A program made the translations under genes and the position numbers. Shown one piece after another: positions 1-5,562 of a stretch of 18,506 nt of DNA (positions within the stretch are counted from its first letter, which is position 1; each line of letters begins with the position of its first letter). The stretch is taken from positions 1 through 18,506 of the forward strand of contig JAKONM010000231.1 in the NCBI GenBank assembly GCA_022701925.1. The letters are read 5' to 3'. The DNA comes from Microbacteriaceae bacterium (lineage in GTDB: Bacteria; Actinomycetota; Actinomycetes; Actinomycetales; Microbacteriaceae). The notes beneath the pieces were generated by a model. It was not told where the DNA came from, ran no database searches, and saw nothing but the letters and a program-made list of their open reading frames with translations.

Positions 1-332
1 CCGCCGCCCGCGCGGCGGGCGGGGGAGCGGTGGAGGAGCCGGCGTCGCCGCCGTCCGCCCCGGCCCCCGTCGGGCGCGTCGCGGAGGGCGTCGCGGTGCT
101 GACCGACCCGGACGGGCTGCACGCTCGGCCGGCCGCGCAGCTGGTGCGCGCGGTGGCCGGATTCGACGCCCGGGTGACGGTGGACGGCGCGGACGCCGCC
201 AGTCTGCTCGCAGTCCTGTCGCGCGGCCTCCGGCAGGGCGCCGAGGTGGCGGTGCGCGCCGAGGGCCCGGACGCCGAGCAGGCCGTCGCCGCCGTCACCG
301 CGCTGCTGACGGCGCCCGTCGACGGCGCCTGA
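1..332 (+). CDS. dhaM: HPr-domain phosphocarrier, 3' part; probable C-terminus of DhaM
   Basis: The frame is open to the left edge, so the gene probably begins outside the window. About 25 Ala/Gly/Pro-rich residues look like an inter-domain linker. An HPr domain follows, with the active-site motif GLHARPAA (phosphorylated His at residue 31 counted from the GTG at position 30) and a Ser in ASLL at the usual regulatory-serine position (residue 58). HPr passes phosphate from PEP/enzyme I to PTS partners in the cytoplasm. A free-standing HPr is about 85-90 residues and begins almost directly at the beta strand before the His motif. The linker and the open upstream frame fit DhaM better, because the actinobacterial form carries an EIIA-Man domain followed by HPr and phosphorylates DhaL-bound ADP for dihydroxyacetone phosphorylation. 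An internal GTG at 30 has GGGGGAG before it but only two bases of spacing. The HPr domain is seen directly; DhaM identity is inferred. Confidence 0.75.
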   Translation, partial: AARAAGGGAVEEPASPPSAPAPVGRVAEGVAVLTDPDGLHARPAAQLVRAVAGFDARVTVDGADAASLLAVLSRGLRQGAEVAVRAEGPDAEQAVAAVTALLTAPVDGA

Positions 333-334
333 CC

Positions 335-349
335 GCGGCCGCCGGCCGC
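335..349 (+). terminator. short GC hairpin after the HPr gene
   Basis: Perfect 6-bp stem GCGGCC / GGCCGC with a 3-base loop, starting 2 bases after the stop codon. There is no T-tract, which is common for actinobacterial terminators, but GC-rich palindromes arise easily by chance in this genome. Confidence 0.35.
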
Positions 350-408
350 CCGCATACCTCGCTCCGTCGGGACGCGGCCCGCGCCGCGCCGCCTCGCCAG
401 GAGCCCCG

Positions 409-681
409 GTGCGGCCCCCGTTCGGGGGGTGTCGGAACGGCCCGCGACGCGCCGGGCGCCTCCCGATCTGGGGGTGCGCGCAATGTCACGCTGACGTCGT
501 GCTCACCTCAGTCGTCCTGATCCTCGCCGGCATCACCGCGTGGTGCGTGGCGTCCCTGGCCCTGGCCCTGATCGTCGGACCGCTGGTCCGGCGGGCGGAC
601 CGGGCGGAGGGCCGCTCGACCGTCCTCGCCTTCGAGCCGCGACCCGCCACGGGCGCGATCGCGCTGCCGCTGGCGCGCTGA
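409..681 (+). CDS. small single-pass membrane protein, unknown function
   Basis: I do not recognise the family. The GTG at 409 has AGGAG five bases upstream. From this start the product is 90 residues: about 30 Arg/Gly/Cys-containing residues, then one long hydrophobic segment (about residues 31-57, VVLILAG...LALALIVG), then a short basic cytoplasmic-type tail. The first 30 residues look less protein-like than the rest. A GTG at 499, just before the hydrophobic segment, would give a cleaner 60-residue protein but lacks a ribosome-binding site. It lies between dhaM and the convergent YihY gene and is probably not linked to either. The membrane segment is visible; a real product is likely but not certain. 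Confidence 0.5.
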   Translation: MRPPFGGCRNGPRRAGRLPIWGCAQCHADVVLTSVVLILAGITAWCVASLALALIVGPLVRRADRAEGRSTVLAFEPRPATGAIALPLAR

Positions 682-713
682 CGACCCGCCCGCTCCGCGG
701 GCCCCGACGTGGT

Positions 714-736
714 GGGAGCGGATCCCGATCGCTCCC
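714..736. terminator. possible bidirectional terminator between convergent genes
   Basis: Perfect 7-bp inverted repeat GGGAGCG / CGCTCCC with a 9-base loop, in the 146-bp gap between the ends of the small membrane-protein gene and the YihY gene. No T-tract. The convergent position is the main support. I see nothing else in this gap. Confidence 0.4.
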
Positions 737-827
737 ATCCCGACCCTCCGCCGCGCGCGACGACGACGTCCGCGCGGCCGCGGGGTGCTGCGCCGCGACG
801 GAGCGGCGCAGGACCCCGCACCGGTCC

Positions 828-2105
828 TCAGTCGCTGCGGCCGCGGGAGCGCCTGAGGCGCTCCGCCTGCGCGACCTGCTTCTCGTGCTTGTCCGCCTTC
901 TTGTCCGACTGCCGGGTGTCGCGCGGCGGCAGCTGGATCTGCTCCTCCGCGGCGATGCCGGCCTGCAGCTCGCGGCTGCGCTCGAGCTCCGCGTCGAACT
1001 CGGCGCCGAAGAGCAGCGCGAGGTTCGTGATCCAGAGCCAGAGCAGGAAGATGATGACCCCGGCGATGGGACCGTACGACCTGCTGTAGCTGCTGCCGCC
1101 GCTGAGGCCGATGTACAGGCCGAACGCGACGGTGGCCAGCGCCCACACGACCAGCGCGAGGATCGAGCCGGTGCTCGTCCACTTGAACTTCGGCTGCCGG
1201 ATGTTCGGCGAGAAATAGTACAGGATCGCGATCGCGGCGATCGCGATCAGGACGATGACCGGCCATTTCACGATCTGGAACACGGTGAGGCCCACCGCGC
1301 CGATCCCGATCGCCTGGGCCACCTCGTCCACCACCGGACCGGCCGACACCAGCAGCAGGGCCGCGAGGACGACCAGCACAACCACCGCGATCGTGATCAG
1401 CAGCTGCGTGGGACGCAGCTTCCAGACGGGCCGGCCCTCGGGGATGCTGTAGATCCGGTTCATCGCGCGGCCGAAGGCGCCGACGTACCCGGAGGCGGAC
1501 CAGAGGGCGCCAGCGACACCGACCACCAGGCCGACCCCGGCGGCCGGGGCGCTCGACGCGTTGCGGATCAGGCCGCTGACGATCGAGTAGCTGTCCGAGT
1601 CCGCCCCGAGCGCCGGGCGCAGCACCTGGCCCAGCAGGTCGTTGACGGTGCTGGGGCTGAGCAGGCCGAGGATCGAGACGATCGCGACCACGCCGGGCCC
1701 CAGGGCGAGCACGGAGTAGTAGACGAGCGACGCCGCGATGTCCGTGCACTGGTCGGAGCCGAACTCGCTGATCGTCTTCTTCAGCGAGTAGACGACCGTC
1801 GCCTTGTGCAGGTCCTCCGGACCCTCCGGCTTGCCCGCCGAGTCGGGGTCGGGAGCCGTCGCCGCGCGCTTCCGCGACGAGGCGGCGGAGTCGTCGTCGC
1901 CCGAGTCGGCAGGCCCGTCAGTGGGCGCGCCGGCCCGGCTGGACCCCGCTGCGCGCGCCTCCGCCCGCTGCGGGTCCTGCCGGTCTGCGCGGCGCGAGCG
2001 CACGCGGCCGGCGATCGCGGCGGCGCCGATGACGCCCGCGGTCGCCGCGGAGAGGCCGGCCGCGGTCGCGACGTCGGATCGGGCTCCACGGTCCGACGCG
2101 CTCAT
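828..2105 (-). CDS. YihY/BrkB-family inner-membrane protein
   Basis: About six hydrophobic segments in residues 120-400 and the family-type end of the membrane domain (LLWLWITNLALLFGAEFDAELER) identify a YihY/virulence factor BrkB family protein, whose biochemical role is unsettled (older links to RNase BN are considered wrong). With ATG at 2105 it has 425 residues. Residues 12-33 form an extra Ala-rich hydrophobic stretch. Residues 35-100 are charged and Ser/Pro/Asp-rich, probably disordered. The last 40 residues are highly charged (Lys/Arg/Glu/Gln). The frame extends upstream to an ATG at 2219, but those 38 residues are Arg/Gly-rich and look like off-frame sequence, so I chose 2105. The ATG at 2105 lacks a good Shine-Dalgarno sequence of its own and overlaps (ATGA) the stop of a 30-codon ORF, suggesting translational coupling. 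Confidence 0.88.
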   Translation of the reverse strand: MSASDRGARSDVATAAGLSAATAGVIGAAAIAGRVRSRRADRQDPQRAEARAAGSSRAGAPTDGPADSGDDDSAASSRKRAATAPDPDSAGKPEGPEDLHKATVVYSLKKTISEFGSDQCTDIAASLVYYSVLALGPGVVAIVSILGLLSPSTVNDLLGQVLRPALGADSDSYSIVSGLIRNASSAPAAGVGLVVGVAGALWSASGYVGAFGRAMNRIYSIPEGRPVWKLRPTQLLITIAVVVLVVLAALLLVSAGPVVDEVAQAIGIGAVGLTVFQIVKWPVIVLIAIAAIAILYYFSPNIRQPKFKWTSTGSILALVVWALATVAFGLYIGLSGGSSYSRSYGPIAGVIIFLLWLWITNLALLFGAEFDAELERSRELQAGIAAEEQIQLPPRDTRQSDKKADKHEKQVAQAERLRRSRGRSD

Positions 2106-2194
2106 CGGCCGACCGCCGTCGGTGCGGCGAGGGCCGCGCACCCGGCCGCCGCGTCGGCGACCACCCCGGCCGTCTGCAGTCGCACTGCTCCCAT
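2102..2194 (-). CDS. possible 30-residue leader ORF coupled to the YihY gene
   Basis: An ATG at 2194 follows GGAAGGGG with a 6-base spacer, the best ribosome-binding site upstream of the YihY gene. It opens a 30-codon Ala/Val-rich frame (begins MGAVRLQTAG) whose TGA overlaps the YihY ATG as ATGA. Such overlaps usually mean terminating ribosomes start the next gene. I recognise no family. It could be a small protein, a leader peptide serving only as a translation handle, or a misread of a longer 5' region of the YihY gene. Judged from the site and overlap only. Confidence 0.4.
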   Translation of the reverse strand: MGAVRLQTAGVVADAAAGCAALAAPTAVGR

Positions 2195-2290
2195 GGGTGA
2201 CCCCTTCCGTCCGTCTCATCGTGGCGTGCGCGGACGATTCCCTCGAATTCTGAGGGGGACTGTCGGAGCCTTCTCAGGCGGGGGCGCGGG

Positions 2291-2632
2291 TCAGGCCCCG
2301 TAGCCGCCGTCCTCGAGGCCGGCCTCGACCTCGAACCGGTTCCGACGGGGGTCCCGGCCCGCGAGGGCGTACCGGAGCGGCATCGTGAGCCCGTACCGCT
2401 GCCACTGCAGGCGGTGCACGGCCTCGTGCCGCAGCACGGCGGGGGAGTCGAGGTTCCGCGTCAGGTAGACGGCGCCCACGGTGGTGCCGCCGCGGCCGAA
2501 CGCCCAGCGGGGGAGTCCGGTCAGTACGATGAGGCCGCCCTCCCGACGCACGGCACCGCGGCTGAGCGGCAGCCCCCACACCAGGGCGAGCGCCGTCGCG
2601 ATCAGGTACCCGGCACGGGCCGCAGGCGTCAT
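2291..2632 (-). CDS. 113-residue membrane-anchored protein with HExxH motif
   Basis: From ATG at 2632 the product has an N-terminal hydrophobic segment (about residues 8-25) and a central region with LRHEAVHRLQ: an HExxH-type motif (His69, Glu70, His73) followed by Gln. About 28 residues later comes FEVEA (Glu101/Glu103), a spacing that could supply a third zinc ligand as in gluzincin-type or DUF4157-like metallopeptidases. Similar short actinobacterial proteins are often labelled 'Fe-S oxidoreductase', for which I see no cysteine support (the protein has none). Activity is not shown. The gene is divergent from the amidohydrolase-kynureninase gene across 50 bp in which I see no clear -10 box. 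The frame is open far upstream on the antisense of that gene, but 2632 is the only sensible start. Its Shine-Dalgarno sequence is weak. Confidence 0.72.
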   Translation of the reverse strand: MTPAARAGYLIATALALVWGLPLSRGAVRREGGLIVLTGLPRWAFGRGGTTVGAVYLTRNLDSPAVLRHEAVHRLQWQRYGLTMPLRYALAGRDPRRNRFEVEAGLEDGGYGA

Positions 2633-2682
2633 CCGGTCATGGTGCCGCGCGCCGGGCGGTCGCGCACCGGCAGGATTGCGGG

Positions 2683-4776
2683 ATGACGGGGCGATCGATG
2701 CTGATGCCGGGCGTGGTGGACCACCACGTGCACCTGGGGCTGGTGGATCACGCCGCGCTGCAGGACAGCGCGGTGGTGGAGGTGCACGACCTGGGCTGGC
2801 TGCCCGACCAGGCGAAGCGCTGGCAGCGCGACGGCGCGGGCGGGGCCAGGGTGCGGATCGCCGGGCCCTTCCTGACCCCGCCCGGCGGCTACCCCAAGGG
2901 CCGGTCGTGGGCGCCCGACGGGGCCGTGCGCGAGGTCGCGGACGTGGGGCAGGCCAGGTCGGCGGTGCTGGCGGCGGCGGTGCAGCGGTTCGACCTGGTG
3001 AAGGTGGTGCTGCACGCGGACTCCCCGCCGTACGGCCCGAGCGTGCTGCGCGCGCTGGTCGGCGGAGCGAGGGAGGCGGGTCTGCGGGTCGTCGCCCACG
3101 TCGAGGGCGCGGGGCAGGCCGAGCTGGCGCTCGAGGCGGGGGTGCACGCGCTGGCGCACGTGCCCTGGACCGAGCGGCTGGAGGACCGCGTGATCGACGC
3201 CATGGCCGCCTCCACGACCTGGATCTCGACCCTGGCGCTGCACGAGGGCGAGGCGCGCCGCACGGCGCTGTCGAACGCGCGCCGCTTCGTGGCCGCGGGC
3301 GGCCGCCTGCGCTACGGGACCGACCTGGGCAACGGCGACCGGCCGGTCGGCGTGCTGCGGGAGGAGGTGCTGGCGCTGGGGGAGGCGGGGCTCTCGGGCA
3401 GGGCGCTGATCGAGGCGCTGACCGGATGGGCCTCCGGCCCGCTCGACCCGGCGCGCACCGTCGCGCTCGACCGGCCCGTGCCGCCGGACGCCTCCGGGGT
3501 CGCCGACTGGTACGCGGCGGCGCGGCGGGCCGCCGTCGACCCCGCCCGCCTGACCTCCTCCGATCCGGCCGAGCGCGCCGCGGCACTGGACCAGGCCGAT
3601 CCGCTGGCGCCGCTGCGCCAGCGCTTCCTGCTGCCCGACGAGGTGGTGGCCTACCTGGACGGCAACTCGCTGGGCCGCCCGCTGCAGCACACCGGCTCCC
3701 GGCTCGCGCAGTTCGCGTGGCAGCGCTGGGGCGCCCGTCTGATCCGCGGATGGGAGGAGGGCTGGATGGACGAGCCGGAGCGGCTGGGCGACGAGCTGGG
3801 CCGCGTGGTGCTGGGCGCCGCGCCCGGTCAGACGGTCGTCGGCGACTCCACCTCCGTGCTGCTCTACAAGGCGATCCGCGCCGCGCTCGCCGCCCGTCCG
3901 GGCCGGGACGAGATCGTCTGCGCCGCCGGCGACTTCCCGACGGACCGCTTCCTGCTGCAGGGCATCGCCGCCGAGACGGGCGCGCGCCTCGTGCCGCTGC
4001 AGTCGCCGCACGACGGGGGAGCGACCCCCGCGCAGGTCGAGGAGGCCGTCGGCCCCCGCACCGCGGCCGTCGTGCTCAGCCACGTCGCCTACCGGTCCGC
4101 GGCGATCACCGACCTGGCCGCGACGACCGCGGCGGCGCACGCGGCCGGAGCGCTGACGGTCTGGGACCTCAGCCACTCCGTGGGCGCCGTGCCGCTGTTC
4201 CTGGACGCCTGGGGCGCCGACCTGGCGGTGGGCTGCACCTACAAGTACCTGAACGGCGGGCCCGGATCGCCCGCCTTCGTCTACGCCCGCCGCGACCTGC
4301 AGCGGTCCCTGCACCAGCCGGTGCAGGGCTGGATGGGCGCCGAGGACGTGTTCGCGATGGGGGAGCGGTACGAGCCGGCCGGCGGGGTGCGGCGCTTCCT
4401 CTCCGGCACGCCGCCGATCCTGGCGATGCAGCCGATGGCGGACATGCTCAGCGTGATCGACGAGGCCGGCATGACCGCGGTGCGCGCCAAGTCCGTCGAG
4501 CTGACGTCGTTCGCCGTCGACTGGTGCGACGCGGAGCTGACGCCCTTCGGCGCCCGGCTGGCGAGCCCGAGGGCCGCTGCGCAGCGGGGCGGGCACGTGA
4601 CGGTCGACCATCCGCACTTCGCCGAGATCGTGCCGGCGCTGCAGCGGCGCGGCGTGATCCCGGACTTCCGCGGGCCCGACGGGCTGCGCATCGGCCTGTC
4701 GCCGCTGACCACGTCGTTCACCGAGCTGCTGGCGGGCCTGGAGGCGATCCGCGAGGAGCTGCACGCGCGCGCCTGA
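2683..4776 (+). CDS. amidohydrolase-kynureninase fusion protein
   Basis: 697 residues with two enzymes in one frame. Residues 8-265 form an amidohydrolase (imidazolonepropionase-like) barrel: His15-x-His17 in PGVVDHHVHLG, Lys107, His139, His159 and Asp214 (YGTDLGN) give a full metal-ligand set. The beta-sandwich domain usual on both sides is absent. Residues 300-697 are a complete PLP-dependent kynureninase: YLDGNSLG, DSTS, DFPTD, SHVAYRS, WDLSHSVGAVP (Asp495, His498), PLP lysine Lys521 in TYKYLNGGPGSP, and FLSGTPPI. The Asp-Lys interval of 26 matches human kynureninase (Asp250, Lys276). Kynureninase splits kynurenine into anthranilate and alanine. The fused hydrolase may act just before it, for example as an N-formylkynurenine deformylase, but this is inference. 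AGGA lies seven bases before the ATG. No stop or good internal start separates the domains (an in-frame GTG at 3478 lacks a Shine-Dalgarno sequence). Confidence 0.9.
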   Translation: MTGRSMLMPGVVDHHVHLGLVDHAALQDSAVVEVHDLGWLPDQAKRWQRDGAGGARVRIAGPFLTPPGGYPKGRSWAPDGAVREVADVGQARSAVLAAAVQRFDLVKVVLHADSPPYGPSVLRALVGGAREAGLRVVAHVEGAGQAELALEAGVHALAHVPWTERLEDRVIDAMAASTTWISTLALHEGEARRTALSNARRFVAAGGRLRYGTDLGNGDRPVGVLREEVLALGEAGLSGRALIEALTGWASGPLDPARTVALDRPVPPDASGVADWYAAARRAAVDPARLTSSDPAERAAALDQADPLAPLRQRFLLPDEVVAYLDGNSLGRPLQHTGSRLAQFAWQRWGARLIRGWEEGWMDEPERLGDELGRVVLGAAPGQTVVGDSTSVLLYKAIRAALAARPGRDEIVCAAGDFPTDRFLLQGIAAETGARLVPLQSPHDGGATPAQVEEAVGPRTAAVVLSHVAYRSAAITDLAATTAAAHAAGALTVWDLSHSVGAVPLFLDAWGADLAVGCTYKYLNGGPGSPAFVYARRDLQRSLHQPVQGWMGAEDVFAMGERYEPAGGVRRFLSGTPPILAMQPMADMLSVIDEAGMTAVRAKSVELTSFAVDWCDAELTPFGARLASPRAAAQRGGHVTVDHPHFAEIVPALQRRGVIPDFRGPDGLRIGLSPLTTSFTELLAGLEAIREELHARA

Positions 4777-4816
4777 GGATCGTCGCAGCGCTCCGGATCA
4801 CGGTTGGAGTCGCTTC

Positions 4817-4844
4817 GACTGACATAATGTGCATTATCGGCTCG
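4817..4844 (-). other. dif-like XerC/XerD site 1
   Basis: Read on the minus strand: a left arm ending GCCGATAA, a 6-base centre TGCACA, and a right arm TTATGTCAGTC. This is the 11-6-11 layout of Xer recombination sites. The inner 21 bases agree at every position with the actinobacterial dif consensus as I remember it (CCGATAAT, then two variable bases, then ACATTATGTCA). The sequence is AT-rich in a very GC-rich region and lies between two convergent genes, where dif sites are typically found. The inner part is also a palindrome, ATAATG-TG-CATTAT. The consensus is recalled from memory, not searched. Confidence 0.65.
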
Positions 4845-4890
4845 AGCGAGAGCAGTGCGGCCGGTCCGCCGATAATGTTCCTTATGTCAG
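4819..4890. repeat. 23-bp imperfect inverted repeat (20/23 identical)
   Basis: Arms at 4819-4841 and 4868-4890; the three mismatches sit together in the middle of the arms. The 26-bp interval is ordinary GC-rich sequence. The arms coincide with the cores of the two dif-like sites. In RNA the arms could fold into a long stem with an internal bulge and so also terminate both convergent genes. Confidence 0.85.
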
Positions 4891-4892
4891 CT
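4865..4892 (+). other. dif-like XerC/XerD site 2, inverted relative to site 1
   Basis: Read on the plus strand: left arm ending CGCCGATAA, centre TGTTCC, right arm TTATGTCAGCT. The inner arms are identical to site 1, while three of the six central bases differ. It lies 20 bp from site 1 in opposite orientation and 8 bp beyond the vapC stop. Since strand exchange by XerCD needs matching central regions, the two sites would be poor partners for each other, as in paired plasmid pdif sites. An alternative reading is that both arms form one long hairpin terminator. Confidence 0.55.
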
Positions 4893-4900
4893 CGACCGGC

Positions 4901-5296
4901 TCAAGCCGGGATCAGCAGCACGTTCACCGGGCGACGCCGGGCCAGTGATTCGTCCAGGGTCGCGACCACGCCGCCGCGGGCCGCGGCCAGGCCGACGAGG
5001 TAGGAGTCGGCGACCTGGCGATGGCCGCGGACGTCGCTGAGGTCGACGTCCGCGTAGGACGCGTCGTCCGCCCATCGTTCGCACGCCGGGTGGCCGCGCA
5101 CGGCGCGGAGCAGCTCCTGGCCCGTCGAGGTCGACTCCCCCAGCCGGACGAGGAAGCGCATCAGCGCCCCCTCCACGACGGGGCTGATCGCGAAGGCGGT
5201 CGTCGCGGTGAACCAGCGACCGACCCGGTCGTGGTGCTCGTGATCGGCGACCGTCAGCGCGATCAGGACGTTCGCGTCGAGGAGCGCGACGGTCAC
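4901..5296 (-). CDS. vapC: VapC-type PIN-domain ribonuclease toxin
   Basis: 131 residues, the normal size for a PIN toxin. Acidic residues that coordinate Mg/Mn are all present: Asp7 (LLDANVLIAL), Glu42 (SPVVEGALMRFL), Asp97 (VADSYLVGLA) and Asp115 (ATLDESL). VapC toxins cleave specific RNAs (initiator tRNA, other tRNAs or rRNA) when their antitoxin is degraded; the target here cannot be read from sequence. The GTG start overlaps the upstream antitoxin stop as GTGA, so the two are translationally coupled. The stop codon lies within 10 bp of a dif-like site, which raises the possibility that the pair arrived or moves by Xer recombination. Confidence 0.9.
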   Translation of the reverse strand: MTVALLDANVLIALTVADHEHHDRVGRWFTATTAFAISPVVEGALMRFLVRLGESTSTGQELLRAVRGHPACERWADDASYADVDLSDVRGHRQVADSYLVGLAAARGGVVATLDESLARRRPVNVLLIPA

Positions 5297-5523
5297 TCGT
5301 CCGCCAGCGCCTCGGCGACGTCGTCGCCCGACACGGGTCGTCCGACGTGCAGCACCGGCAGCCCCGTGCGAGCGTCCCGCACCAGCCGGGTCGGCGACCC
5401 GAGCTCGGCCAATCCCCGCACGGTCAGCTCGGCGACCACCGCGGACAGCGAGGTGCCGCGCTCGACGGCCAGCTGGGACGCCCGCCGGTGCACGGCGGGC
5501 GGCAGGTCGACCGTGGTGCGCAC
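5293..5523 (-). CDS. vapB: VapB-type ribbon-helix-helix antitoxin
   Basis: 76 residues. The N-terminal 40 read as a ribbon-helix-helix DNA-binding domain (beta strand RTTVDLPP, then helices HRRASQLAVER and SLSAVVAELTVRGLAEL). The acidic C-terminal part (VSGDDVAEALADE) is the probable toxin-neutralising region. Antitoxins of this kind bind VapC and, alone or with the toxin, repress their own promoter. The start is GTG at 5523. There is no Shine-Dalgarno sequence, but a TATGAT box ends six bases upstream, so translation is probably leaderless. The stop overlaps the vapC start by four bases. Confidence 0.88.
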   Translation of the reverse strand: MRTTVDLPPAVHRRASQLAVERGTSLSAVVAELTVRGLAELGSPTRLVRDARTGLPVLHVGRPVSGDDVAEALADE

Positions 5524-5559
5524 AGCTGCATCATAGGTGATTCAGCAGTGATGCAGCAG
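5524..5559 (-). promoter_or_regulatory. vapBC promoter and probable autoregulatory operator
   Basis: On the minus strand TATGAT (5535-5530) lies 6 bases before the vapB GTG, which would put the transcription start at or next to the start codon. I see no clear -35. Around it is a perfect 9-bp inverted repeat, GCTGCATCA (5525-5533) and TGATGCAGC (5549-5557). On the plus strand there are also two adjacent 11-bp direct copies, TGATTCAGCAG (5538-5548) and TGATGCAGCAG (5549-5559), differing at one base. Three copies of a TGATKCAG motif around the -10 box suit occupancy by a VapB or VapBC complex. Confidence 0.6.
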
Positions 5560-5562
5560 GGG

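Noticed and set aside
508..1749. Long minus-strand open frame across the YihY gene
   Set aside because: Arg/Gly/Pro/His-rich off-frame translation of the YihY gene; no family features. High GC content produces many such frames.
2106..2219. ATG at 2219 as start of the YihY protein
   Set aside because: The extra 38 residues are Arg/Gly-rich, with no ribosome-binding site at 2219; a better-supported short ORF occupies this stretch in another frame.
2250..2277. Hairpin CTGAGGGGG / CCTTCTCAG between the YihY leader and the HExxH gene
   Set aside because: Needs two G-T pairs on one strand and mismatches on the other, the strand on which the HExxH gene is transcribed; too weak to call.
3478..4776. 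Separate kynureninase gene starting at GTG 3478
   Set aside because: No ribosome-binding site and no stop codon between the domains; the continuous frame supports a fusion.
4819..4890. Inverted repeat read as an operator of a divergent promoter
   Set aside because: Both neighbouring genes end here (convergent), so there is no promoter to control; dif-like or terminator function fits better.
2481..5003. 840-codon open frame on the plus strand overlapping the fusion gene, and the 711-codon frame opposite it (2629-4764)
   Set aside because: Both are composition artefacts dominated by Arg, Gly, Ala and Pro; the real product in another frame has all conserved enzyme motifs.
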